A stretch of DNA of 64,000 bases. Origin: Terriglobia bacterium. Its GTDB lineage: Bacteria; Acidobacteriota; Terriglobia; Bryobacterales; Bryobacteraceae. The stretch is taken from contig JAIQFS010000003.1 of NCBI GenBank assembly GCA_020073145.1, positions 62,001 through 126,000 on the forward strand, written 5' to 3'. Below are positions 29,739 through 38,050 of the stretch, in pieces (the stretch's first letter is position 1; every line of letters starts with the position of its first letter). Under the pieces are notes generated by a model. The model was given only the letters and a program-made list of their open reading frames with translations. It was not told where the DNA came from and did no database searches. The position numbers and the translations under genes were made by a program.

Positions 29739-29904
29739 TTCGAGAAAACTCCTGTCGTTGAAAGGGGTAACGTCCAGTATATCGCGACCCTGGCGGAGGC
29801 TGCTTCGCCGGGATCCTGGCAGACCCAGGCTGGCCGGCGAAGAAATCGGCGCCGCGCCTGAAAGGACGCAGCCCTTGGCGGCATTCCCCGGGGTGAGGAG
29901 GTCT

Positions 29905-31086
29905 ATGAGCCGTATCTTGCTCCCATTCCTGCTGGCGGCCGCGATGCATGCCGGCGACAACCCCGTGGCCCACGGGCTCAATCAATTTGGCATCGAATGT
30001 TATCGGGACCTGGCTCCGGGTGGGGGCAACCTCATCCTGTCGCCCTTCAGCATCTCCAGCGCTCTTTCCCTGGCGTTCAGCGGCGCTCGCGGGCATACGG
30101 CCACGGAGATAGCGGCGGTCCTGCATCAGCCCTATCCGGACGCCGGGTATCCGGCCGCGTTTACCGCTCTTGCCCGGCAACTCGCGCTGCGGGCCAATGG
30201 CGGCGGCAACAACTTGCTGAATGCCAACGCCCTTTGGGTGCAAAGCGGGTTCCACCTGGAACCAGACTTCCTTCGCACCGCGGAGAACGTTTACGGCGCC
30301 CCTCTCAAACAACTCGACTTCGCTGAAAACACTGAGAGCGCTCGCGCCACCATCAATTCCTGGACCGACCAGCGCACCAAGGGCAAGATCCACCAACTGT
30401 TCGGGCCTGGTTCGCTGGACCGTACCGCGCGCGTGGTTCTGACCAGCGCCGTCTATTTTTACGGGAAGTGGGAACGGCCTTTCCGTGAGGCGGAAACGCG
30501 TCCGGCGCCGTTTAAGCTGGACGGGCGCGGAACGGTGGAGACTCAGTTCATGCACCAGACCGCCTCGTACGGCTACGCCGAAACGCCCACCGCGCAGATT
30601 CTGGAAATGCGGTACGCGGGTACCGGCTTGGCCTGGGACGTGGTTCTGCCGAAAACGGAGGACGGGCTGTCCGATGTGGAGAAATCGCTGGGCCCCGACG
30701 ATCTGGCGGCCTGGCTGGGCAGCTTAGAGAAACGGACGGTCGAGGTGTCGTTCCCCAAGTTTCGCGCGGAATCCGGCTTCTCGCTTCGCGAGATGTTGTC
30801 GCGCATGGGAATGGCCGGCGCCTTCAGTGGGTCGGCCGATTTCTCCGGCATGGATGGCCGGCGCGATCTGGCTCTCTCGGATGTGGTGCACAAAGCCTTC
30901 GTGGATGTTTCCGAGGAGGGCACCGAAGCGGCTGCGGCCACCGGCGCAACCGCGGTCCTGGTCAGCGCCGTGATTGCGCCAACGCGCACCGTGTTTCGCG
31001 CGGATCACCCCTTTCTCTTTGTAATCCGCGATCCCGAAAGCGGCCTGATCCTCTTTGCCGGCCGGCTGGTCAATCCTCGGCCGTAG
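29905..31086 (+). CDS. Secreted serpin (serine protease inhibitor)
   Basis: The 393-aa protein has the usual serpin length with a signal peptide (MSRILLPFLLAAAMHAG). Core signatures include NLILSPFSISSALSLAFSGARG, the breach/shutter segment NANALWV, and the hinge EEGTEAAAATGA near 337. The C-terminal FRADHPFLFVIRD is typical. The hinge is rich in small residues, as in inhibitory serpins. The reactive loop is about five residues longer than ovalbumin's and contains AVLVSAVIAP, so P1 is uncertain; an elastase- or subtilisin-like target is a guess. GTGAGGAGG lies just before ATG 29905. Bacterial serpins are sporadic. Confidence 0.93.
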   Translation: MSRILLPFLLAAAMHAGDNPVAHGLNQFGIECYRDLAPGGGNLILSPFSISSALSLAFSGARGHTATEIAAVLHQPYPDAGYPAAFTALARQLALRANGGGNNLLNANALWVQSGFHLEPDFLRTAENVYGAPLKQLDFAENTESARATINSWTDQRTKGKIHQLFGPGSLDRTARVVLTSAVYFYGKWERPFREAETRPAPFKLDGRGTVETQFMHQTASYGYAETPTAQILEMRYAGTGLAWDVVLPKTEDGLSDVEKSLGPDDLAAWLGSLEKRTVEVSFPKFRAESGFSLREMLSRMGMAGAFSGSADFSGMDGRRDLALSDVVHKAFVDVSEEGTEAAAATGATAVLVSAVIAPTRTVFRADHPFLFVIRDPESGLILFAGRLVNPRP

Positions 31087-31098
31087 CCGGCGGCTACG
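31082..31098. terminator. Hairpin holding both stop codons of serpin and lepB
   Basis: CGTAGCC (31082-31088), loop GGC and GGCTACG (31092-31098). The serpin TAG and the lepB stop (CTA on the plus strand) sit symmetrically in the two arms. It could end transcription both ways, but there is no T-tract. Confidence 0.5.
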
Positions 31099-31876
31099 AG
31101 TGCAAGGGGTAGCCGCGGATCAGATGGAACGCGCGCGGCCAGCGCGTCTTGGTGAAGAAATGCGTCACCATATCCACGACGTGATCGAATCCGATGTTGG
31201 GATTGGAGAGATCCTCGGTCGAGGCTTCGTACGACCAGTAGATCAGGAACGGGGTCCCGATGATGTTCTCGCGCGGGATCAATCCGATATACCGGCTGTC
31301 GTTTGAGTCCTCGCGGTTGTCGCCCATGGCGAACAGGAAGCCCGGCGGAACCACCAGTTCTCCATTCACCACGTACTGGGCCAGCATATCGGCGGCGCGC
31401 GGATTCAGGCCCCCGGGAGGGTCCGCCGACGGGAAGTTGTCGCGGTACGGATCCATCCGTGGATCGATGTGGAGTGCGTAGGGCTCGCTCACCATCTTGC
31501 CGTTCAGCACGAGCTGTTTGTTGACCAGCCGGATGTGGTCGCCGGGAATGCCGATCGCCCGCTTCACCAGGGTGAGCGGCTCCACCGGAGACTGGAACAC
31601 GATGATATCGCCGCGCCGCACGTCCCGATACGGCAACAGATGGCTGGACCCCGAGGGAGCGTACACCAGCCGGTCCACCAGCAGATGGTCCCCGATCAGC
31701 AGCGAATTCTGCATGGAGGGGCTGGGAATGACATAAGCCTGCAACAGAGTGCTCCAGCCAAACAGGAGTAGTACGAGCGTGACCACCCAGTCGGCCACAA
31801 AGCCACGGCGCACGTTTCGCAGATCCGCAAACCGGGTCGAGAAACGGCGAAACGCGCTGATGTCGGTGGATTCCAT
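31094..31876 (-). CDS. lepB: Signal peptidase I
   Basis: The 260-aa protein has one N-terminal membrane helix (WVVTLVLLLFGWSTLLQAYVI) followed by PSPSM, with catalytic Ser54, and VKRAIGIPGD, with general-base Lys105. FAMGDNREDSNDSR is the last family box. It cleaves signal peptides at the outer face of the inner membrane. Start 31876 is chosen because a TACAAT box on the minus strand ends 6 nt before it; the frame runs back to 31924. Confidence 0.95.
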   Translation of the reverse strand: MESTDISAFRRFSTRFADLRNVRRGFVADWVVTLVLLLFGWSTLLQAYVIPSPSMQNSLLIGDHLLVDRLVYAPSGSSHLLPYRDVRRGDIIVFQSPVEPLTLVKRAIGIPGDHIRLVNKQLVLNGKMVSEPYALHIDPRMDPYRDNFPSADPPGGLNPRAADMLAQYVVNGELVVPPGFLFAMGDNREDSNDSRYIGLIPRENIIGTPFLIYWSYEASTEDLSNPNIGFDHVVDMVTHFFTKTRWPRAFHLIRGYPLHS

Positions 31877-31888
31877 ATTTTGATTGTA
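31877..31888 (-). promoter_or_regulatory. -10 box of lepB, leaderless spacing
   Basis: On the minus strand TACAAT (31883-31888) lies 6 nt before the ATG. There is no Shine-Dalgarno sequence and no convincing -35 box. Confidence 0.55.
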
Positions 31889-31943
31889 GTCCGCTCCCGG
31901 CGGACCACGCCCGCGACACGGCACCGAAAACCGCGCTGGCGCA

Positions 31944-34900
31944 TCACTCGGATCCGCGCGGTGCGGGCGGCGAGCCGCTGAAGATCCAGTCGTATAACAC
32001 CGGCAACTGGAAGAGAGTCAGCAGAGTCGAGCTGAATAAGCCTCCGATTACGACGGTCGCCAGGGGGCGTTGTACTTCGGCGCCGGTGGAGGTCGCTAAC
32101 GCCATCGGGATAAACCCGAAACTCGCCACACAGGCGGTAATCAGGACAGGGCGGAGGCGGCGGCGCGCTCCGGCGAGCACCGCCTCGCGCAAGCCGAGTC
32201 CCGTGCTCCGCACCTGATCGATCGAACTGACTAAAACCACGCCGTTCAACATCGCCACCCCAAACAGCGCGATAAAGCCGATGGACGCCGACAGGTTGAG
32301 ATTCATGCCGCGTAACCAGAGCGCGGCGATCCCGCCCACAAGCGCCAGCGGAATATTTCCGACGACCAGAAGCGCCAGCCGGACCGAGCCGAACGTCAGG
32401 TACAGCAGGACGAAGATCAAGGCCAGCACCAAGGGAACGATGAGCATCAGGCGTCGCGTGGCGCGCTGCTGATTCTCGAACTGGCCGCCGTATTCGATGA
32501 AGTAGCCGGTCGGCAGGGTAACCTCACGGTCGATGCGCGAGCGCACTTCGGCGACGAAGCCGCCGAGGTCGCGGCCTCGCACATTGGACATGACCACGAT
32601 GCGGCGCTGCCCCTGTTCACGGTTGATCAGTTCGGGGCCGCGGCGGACCTCGACTCGCGCCACCTCCTCCAAGGCCACCTGCTCACCGCCCGGAGCGCGC
32701 AGCACGATCTTGCGCATGGCGTCGGGGTCACTGCGGTAGCGCTCGGGAAACCGCAGCGCGACGCCGTACCGCTTCTGCCCGTCGATAACCTCGGAGATCA
32801 AGTCTCCCGAGCCGGCGGCCGCCATCGCTTCTTCCACGTCGGTGACGTTGAGGCCATACCGGGCCAAAGCGGCCCGGTCCACCTGGATCGCAAGATCGGC
32901 CACACCCGAGGTGACCTCCGCCTGCGCCTCGGCCGCGCCGCGGACTTTGGAAACGGCCCGCAACACCTGATGGCCGATCGCGCCCAAGGTCCGGAAATCG
33001 TCGCCAAACACTTTGATGGCGAGGTCGGACTTGACGCCGGACACGGTTTCATCGATGCGCATGGCCATGGGCTGCGTGAAGCTGTAAGCCACGCCCGGAA
33101 TCTGATCGAGCGCCCGAGCCACCGCCTGAATCAGTTCCTCCTTGCTGTGAAAACGCGTCCAGGTTTCCATTGGCCGCAGCAACAGGTAGGTGTCGCCCTC
33201 ATTGATGCCCATGGCCTCGGTAGCGAAGTCAGGCCGTCCGATCTTGATCACGACGTCGGCAATTTTCGGAAACTCGCGCAGACGCCGTTCGATCACTTTG
33301 CTGATTTCGACCGACTCGGTCAGAGAAACGCCGGGAAGTTTGCGCGTTTCGACCAAAATCGATCCTTCATCCAGCCGTGGCATGAACTCGGTTCCGATAA
33401 ACCACAGGGAGACGATCGCCGCCGCCATCACGAGTAGCGCCAGGCTGGCGGTCACCATCCGGTGGCGCATGGACCATCCCAGAACTCCGGTGTACGCGCG
33501 GCCCAGCCGGGCTACCCAACCGCTATCGGGATCGCCACCATATGCCCGCGGCACGTGGCGGGCAAAGCCGAAGGAGGCGAGCACCGGCACGAGGGTGAGA
33601 GCCAGGATTAAGGAACCCGCCAGCGCCAGGCACACGGTGATTGCCATGGGACGGAACATGCGTCCTTCTAGGCCCTGCAGAAAGAGAATGGGAACGTAAA
33701 CGGCGATGATGATGGTCACCGCGAAAGTCATGGGGCGCGCCACTTCATGGGCGGCCCGGCGCACCGATTCCAGCACGCTCTCGGTCTCACGCCGTTCTTC
33801 CAGCCGATGCACGGAGTTCTCCATCATCACCACCGCGCCATCCACGATCATTCCGAAGTCGATGGCTCCGAGGCTCATCAGGTTGGCGCTGATGCCAAAC
33901 AGCCGCATTCCGAGGAAGCTGATCAGCATCGAAAAAGGAATGATGGCCGCGGTAATCAGGGCCGCGCGGAAATTGCCGAGGAACAGCAGAAGCACCAGGG
34001 TCACCAGCAGGAAACCTTCGAATAGGTTCTTCTCGACGGTGTGAATGGTGCCGTCAATGACGAAGGATTGGTCATAGAAGGGGACGATCCGGACGCCGGG
34101 CGGCAAGCGCAACGCGGCGATCCGCTCCTTGACCCGCTCGATGAGGTTCTTTCCGTTCTCGCCCTTTAGCATGATGACCATGCCGGAGACGGTTTCCCCT
34201 CTCCGCAGCGTGGCCCCTTCCGGCGGCGCCGCGCCTACCCGGATTTCGGCGACGTCGCGCAGAAGCACGGAGGTGCCTCCTTTCGCGGCAATCACGATGT
34301 TGCCGAAGTCGGCCGTATCGAGAGCCCGTCCCGCGCCAAGCAGCGTGTATTGTTCGGCCGCGTGCTCGATGTAGCCGCCGCCGAAGTTGGTGTTATTCGC
34401 CGCCACCCGCGCGGAAACGTCGTGGAGCGTCAGCCCGTATTGATCCAGGAGAGCCGGATCCACCACCACCTGGTATTGCCGAGTCTCGCCGCCCCAAGCG
34501 TTGATTTCGCTCACGCCGGAGAGCGTCCGCAGTTGCGGTTTGATTACCCACTCGTGCAAGTCTTTAAGGTCGATCGGATTCATCGGGCCGGAAAGCGTGT
34601 ATTGGTAGAGCTCGCCGAAAGCCGTCGCGGGCAGACCCAGTACAGGCTGAATGCCGCGGGGCAGCGAAGCGGATAGCTGCTGTAGTCGCTCGCTCACCAA
34701 CTGGCGCGCGAAGTACATTGCGACCGAATCGTCGAACACCACGGTCACCATGGAAAGGCCCAGCTTCGACAGCGACCGCACCTCTTCCTTGTTGGGCAGC
34801 CCGAGCAAAGCGCGTTCGATGGGATAGGTGACGATCTGCTCGACTTCGGTGGGCGGCATCGACGGCGCCTCGGTGACGACCACGACCTGGTTGTTGGTCA

Positions 34901-35024
34901 GGTCCGGAAACGCTTCGACCGGAATCGTATAGAGCGCGTAGCCGCCGGCGCCCAGCAGGACCAGGATGCCGGCCAGCACTAGCCAGCGGTACTGCAGCGT
35001 GACATCGATGATTCGGTTGAGCAT
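31944..35024 (-). CDS. czcA: Heavy-metal RND efflux pump, inner-membrane subunit (CzcA type)
   Basis: The 1026-aa proton-driven antiporter has the HME-RND N-terminus (MLNRIIDVTLQYRWLVLAGILVLL) and two periplasmic loops between sets of membrane helices. The helix 4 motif AIDFGMIVDGAVVMMEN near 390-405 carries two Asp and one Glu as in divalent-metal pumps (CzcA), unlike the AIG..VDAA form of the Cu/Ag pump CusA. Cobalt, zinc, cadmium or nickel are likely substrates. It is last in the operon, 6 nt after the adaptor gene. Confidence 0.9.
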   Translation of the reverse strand: MLNRIIDVTLQYRWLVLAGILVLLGAGGYALYTIPVEAFPDLTNNQVVVVTEAPSMPPTEVEQIVTYPIERALLGLPNKEEVRSLSKLGLSMVTVVFDDSVAMYFARQLVSERLQQLSASLPRGIQPVLGLPATAFGELYQYTLSGPMNPIDLKDLHEWVIKPQLRTLSGVSEINAWGGETRQYQVVVDPALLDQYGLTLHDVSARVAANNTNFGGGYIEHAAEQYTLLGAGRALDTADFGNIVIAAKGGTSVLLRDVAEIRVGAAPPEGATLRRGETVSGMVIMLKGENGKNLIERVKERIAALRLPPGVRIVPFYDQSFVIDGTIHTVEKNLFEGFLLVTLVLLLFLGNFRAALITAAIIPFSMLISFLGMRLFGISANLMSLGAIDFGMIVDGAVVMMENSVHRLEERRETESVLESVRRAAHEVARPMTFAVTIIIAVYVPILFLQGLEGRMFRPMAITVCLALAGSLILALTLVPVLASFGFARHVPRAYGGDPDSGWVARLGRAYTGVLGWSMRHRMVTASLALLVMAAAIVSLWFIGTEFMPRLDEGSILVETRKLPGVSLTESVEISKVIERRLREFPKIADVVIKIGRPDFATEAMGINEGDTYLLLRPMETWTRFHSKEELIQAVARALDQIPGVAYSFTQPMAMRIDETVSGVKSDLAIKVFGDDFRTLGAIGHQVLRAVSKVRGAAEAQAEVTSGVADLAIQVDRAALARYGLNVTDVEEAMAAAGSGDLISEVIDGQKRYGVALRFPERYRSDPDAMRKIVLRAPGGEQVALEEVARVEVRRGPELINREQGQRRIVVMSNVRGRDLGGFVAEVRSRIDREVTLPTGYFIEYGGQFENQQRATRRLMLIVPLVLALIFVLLYLTFGSVRLALLVVGNIPLALVGGIAALWLRGMNLNLSASIGFIALFGVAMLNGVVLVSSIDQVRSTGLGLREAVLAGARRRLRPVLITACVASFGFIPMALATSTGAEVQRPLATVVIGGLFSSTLLTLFQLPVLYDWIFSGSPPAPRGSE

Positions 35025-35030
35025 GGCGGC

Positions 35031-36239
35031 CTACTCCGCCTCCAGTGTCGATTTCAGGAGCTGCGATTTCAAAACGAAGCTACCGCGTACCACCACGGCC
35101 TCGCCGGCGCGCAGACCTTCAAGGATGGGCGTTTCGCCGTCGGCGGTCTCCCCGGCGCGCACCGGGCGCACCGTAAACCGGTCCGGCGCAGTGCGGACGA
35201 ACACCACGGCTTGACCGCCCACGTCCTGTAGGGCGGCGGCAGGAACTACGACCACAGGCCGGCCGCGCCCAATGGGGATTTCGGCGTTGGCCAACATCTC
35301 CGGTCGCAGCCGGTTCTCGCTGTTATTGAGCTCGATCCGGACCTGCATGACCCGGGTGGTGGGATCGAGTTCCTGCCCGAGGTTGGCGATTCTCCCCGTC
35401 CAGCGGCGGCTCGGTCCACCGGGCAGCGTAACGGCGGCGGTCTGGCCCAGCCGCAGCCTTCCCAAGTCCTCCTGCCGGACTGACGCCAGCATCCAGACTC
35501 GGGAGAGATCGGCAATCACGAACGTCACGCTCGAGAGCTCTACGCTCTTGCCGGGCGTGACGTTCTTTTCGATGATGTATCCGTCGCCCGGCGCCAGAAT
35601 CGGAACGTCATCCTCGATATCGTCGCGCCGGTTCGGAGCCGGCTCCGCCGGAACGCGAAGATCGTCCTCCAATAGATCCCGCAGGCGCTCTACCTCGATG
35701 CGCGCCTTCTGGATGGTGGCTTGCGACGTCACCAGATCCTGTTCGGCAAGTTCTACCTGCTGTACCGAGCCGGCCTTCAAATCGAGCATCCGCCGGGCGC
35801 GGTCGCGATTCCGTTCCGCTTGCCGGGCGGCTGCCTGGACCCTCTCCAGTTCCGTGACCGCGGCGCGGTAAAGCGCTCGGGAATCGCGGACCTCGTCAGC
35901 GTGGTAGCGCGCTAGAATGTCTCCTTTTCGGACGGAATCGCCCAATCCCTTATAGACCGCGACCACCGAACCCTGCGTGCGGACCCCGACCTTCCAGGTG
36001 CGTTCATCGGCCAGGGCGATGTGGCCTTTCGTCCTCAGCACGTCGGGTTCTTGCGAAGCGACGGCCGGTCGGGTCTCGATGGCCATATCCATCTGTTGGG
36101 ACGCGGAAAGCACCACCTCCTCCTTGTTCGCAGCAACCTGCGGTGAAGCCGCGGCCCCCGTGGAGACAGCGGCGGGCTGCCGGTTGCCGCACGATGCCAG
36201 AACCAGGCCGGCCAGGATTCCCGCGATTGTCCGTTTCAT
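35031..36239 (-). CDS. czcB: RND efflux periplasmic adaptor lipoprotein (CzcB type)
   Basis: The 402-aa membrane-fusion protein has a lipobox (LVLASCG), so it is probably anchored by lipid. It has a barrel-sandwich region (TKGHIALADERTWKVGVRTQG, then GDGYIIEKNVTPGKSV) around a long alpha-hairpin (YRAAVTELERVQAAARQAERNRDRA). The C-terminal barrel includes GQTAAVTLPG. It links CzcA to the TolC-type channel. It overlaps the upstream channel gene by ATGA at 36236-36239. Confidence 0.88.
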   Translation of the reverse strand: MKRTIAGILAGLVLASCGNRQPAAVSTGAAASPQVAANKEEVVLSASQQMDMAIETRPAVASQEPDVLRTKGHIALADERTWKVGVRTQGSVVAVYKGLGDSVRKGDILARYHADEVRDSRALYRAAVTELERVQAAARQAERNRDRARRMLDLKAGSVQQVELAEQDLVTSQATIQKARIEVERLRDLLEDDLRVPAEPAPNRRDDIEDDVPILAPGDGYIIEKNVTPGKSVELSSVTFVIADLSRVWMLASVRQEDLGRLRLGQTAAVTLPGGPSRRWTGRIANLGQELDPTTRVMQVRIELNNSENRLRPEMLANAEIPIGRGRPVVVVPAAALQDVGGQAVVFVRTAPDRFTVRPVRAGETADGETPILEGLRAGEAVVVRGSFVLKSQLLKSTLEAE

Positions 36240-37501
36240 TGGGCCACCCCCTCGGCGGCTTCGAGTCTCGCGATGCTCTGCCGGTACTCCACCAGCCCCC
36301 GCGTCCGCGCGAGTTCCGCCTCCAAGCGGACGCGCTCCGCGTCAAGCAGCCGGAGCAGATCTGTGCCCCCTTCCGCATAGGCGGCCGCGGCGATCTTTGA
36401 AATCTCCGCGGCGTGCTGGCGAAGCGGTTCCAGCGTGTTCACGACCTCATCGTGCCGGAACTGGTACTCTTGCAGCGCCGCGTAGTAATCCGCTCGCACG
36501 TCGGCCTCGGCCGCCGCGAGCAGTTGCTGCTGCCGGCGCACGTCGGCGTCCGCGGCCGCGCGATTGCCCTGGTTCTCGTCTGTGAGCGGCAGCGTGATCC
36601 GCACCGATGCCAGGGCCGTGTTCACGCCCGTCAGCATATCGGGCAGTTGCGTTCGTTTGTATCCGTAGGTAATGTTCAGGTCGGGGCGCGCCTGGACCTG
36701 CTGCAGACGGGCATTGGCTTCCGCCTCACGCAGCGCGGCTCGCGCGACTTGAACGTCCGCACGCTCAGCCAGCACACGGTCGAGCGGCGCCGGACTGATC
36801 GCGGCGATCGGCTCTAGCGGCTCCGTCAGCGTGACGTCTTGAAAGCTCGTCCGGCCCATTTCTTTCAGCAGTTCCAGGCGCGCCTGACTTGCATTAAATG
36901 CCGCCAGATCGGCCGAGACCTTGAGCCGCTCGCTTTCGAGCCGCACGCGGAGGTAATCCTGCTCTGCGATGGCCCCCGCGCCAAGCTGCGCGGAGTGATA
37001 CTCGACAATCTTCTGAAAGTTCTCCTCGGTAGTGCGCAGCACATCGCGCGTGGCCTGCGCGCCGAGCGCGGTCCAATAAGCCAGCTTCACGTTCCGCACC
37101 ACCTGGTAGCGCGACAGTTGAAACTGCGCGCGGGCGCGCGAGATACCCTCGTCTGCTAGCGCGATCCGCTGCCGGCGTTTCCCCAACACGTCAAGCGGCT
37201 GGTTGATGAGCGCTAGCGTATCCACATCCCGGGTGTAGGACTGGCGGGGCCGCAGATTCTCGTTCTGAAACTGAAACTCCGGGTTGGGAATGGCCGCGGC
37301 CTGTTTTCGTAGCCCTTGCGCCGCCCCAATCCGCTCCGCGTCCGCCCGGAGCGATGACCGGGACTGCAGCGCCTGGCTGATGGCATCGCTCAGAGCGAGC
37401 GAGGTTTGTGCCCTGCACCGCAGGGGCGGGCCGATCGCAAGAAGGGCCAATGCGGGCAGCAGGTGGAGTCTTACTTTCGGGTTTCGGGTTTCTCTCGTCA
37501 C
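36236..37501 (-). CDS. czcC: TolC-family outer-membrane efflux protein (CzcC type)
   Basis: The 421-aa protein has a signal peptide (LHLLPALALLAIGPPLRCRAQ) and two repeated outer-membrane-efflux domains, for example SLALSDAISQALQSRSSLRADAERI and AEADVRADYYAALQEYQFRHDEV. These form the trimeric outer-membrane tunnel. The start is GTG with GAGGG upstream. It lies first of the three pump genes, 88 nt after a His-rich protein gene. Confidence 0.87.
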   Translation of the reverse strand: MTRETRNPKVRLHLLPALALLAIGPPLRCRAQTSLALSDAISQALQSRSSLRADAERIGAAQGLRKQAAAIPNPEFQFQNENLRPRQSYTRDVDTLALINQPLDVLGKRRQRIALADEGISRARAQFQLSRYQVVRNVKLAYWTALGAQATRDVLRTTEENFQKIVEYHSAQLGAGAIAEQDYLRVRLESERLKVSADLAAFNASQARLELLKEMGRTSFQDVTLTEPLEPIAAISPAPLDRVLAERADVQVARAALREAEANARLQQVQARPDLNITYGYKRTQLPDMLTGVNTALASVRITLPLTDENQGNRAAADADVRRQQQLLAAAEADVRADYYAALQEYQFRHDEVVNTLEPLRQHAAEISKIAAAAYAEGGTDLLRLLDAERVRLEAELARTRGLVEYRQSIARLEAAEGVAQ

Positions 37502-37589
37502 GATTTCCCTCGGAAGTGCAGAATCGTTCGCCGCCAGAATTCAATGGCGGCGTGGCACAGACACACTACAGGCTAAGGGGGTAGGGAAA

Positions 37590-37967
37590 TCAGGCAGGCG
37601 GAGCCCGGGGAATAGGTAACCGGCGGCCGGGCGGATCGTGGGCGCGTTCCTCAATGGTGGCCGGGATTCCCACGACGGTTTTCGGCGCGAACAAGATCCC
37701 CGAAGCCGGCTTCGGGATGGCGGGCGCCACTCCCGTCGGGAGCACGATCGTGAAGGTGTCGAGCGCCCAGACCGTAGGCCCGTCGTCATCGGTGAACGCA
37801 CGGCCCCGCACCGGAATAGTGGTGTGCGGAGAAAAGTGCGAGTGGACGACCGCGGAATGACCGTGCCCCTCCTCGCCCTGCTCCGTCTCGTGCACGTGCT
37901 GGGCGGGAGCCAGCAGAAAGGCTTGGAACAGCGCGAGACAAAGCTGGAGCGCAAGTACCGGCCGCAT
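37590..37967 (-). CDS. Secreted His-rich small protein leading the metal efflux operon
   Basis: The 125-aa protein has a signal peptide ([22 protein letters not shown]). A His-rich stretch at about 24-48 contains [15 protein letters not shown] and HSHFSPH. The rest, including [15 protein letters not shown] and a Pro-rich tail, matches nothing I recognise. Eight His in some 25 residues beside Czc-type pump genes suggest a periplasmic metal buffer or chaperone. It lies 88 nt upstream of czcC on the same strand, with TATAAT 8 nt before its ATG. Confidence 0.65.
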   Translation of the reverse strand: MRPVLALQLCLALFQAFLLAPAQHVHETEQGEEGHGHSAVVHSHFSPHTTIPVRGRAFTDDDGPTVWALDTFTIVLPTGVAPAIPKPASGILFAPKTVVGIPATIEERAHDPPGRRLPIPRAPPA

Positions 37968-37975
37968 TCCCGTCC

Positions 37976-37981
37976 ATTATA
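37976..37981 (-). promoter_or_regulatory. -10 box of the metal efflux operon
   Basis: TATAAT on the minus strand lies 8 nt before the ATG of the His-rich protein. No strong -35 box is found at 17 nt. It is back-to-back with a TATACT box for uvrA. Confidence 0.55.
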
Positions 37982-38024
37982 CCGATGCCCGGATTCGAAG
38001 ACAGACCGCCGGCCCAGTCGGCGG

Positions 38025-38030
38025 TATACT
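38025..38030 (+). promoter_or_regulatory. -10 box of uvrA
   Basis: TATACT lies 20 nt before the GTG start of uvrA. The -35 region is poor. I see no clear LexA-type operator here. Confidence 0.45.
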
Positions 38031-38050
38031 GAAGGTTTCCAATACATCCT

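Noticed and set aside
28218-29861. 547-codon plus-strand open frame
   Set aside because: It lies wholly antisense to the PpiD-like gene, which has a signal anchor, a parvulin domain and a good ribosome site.
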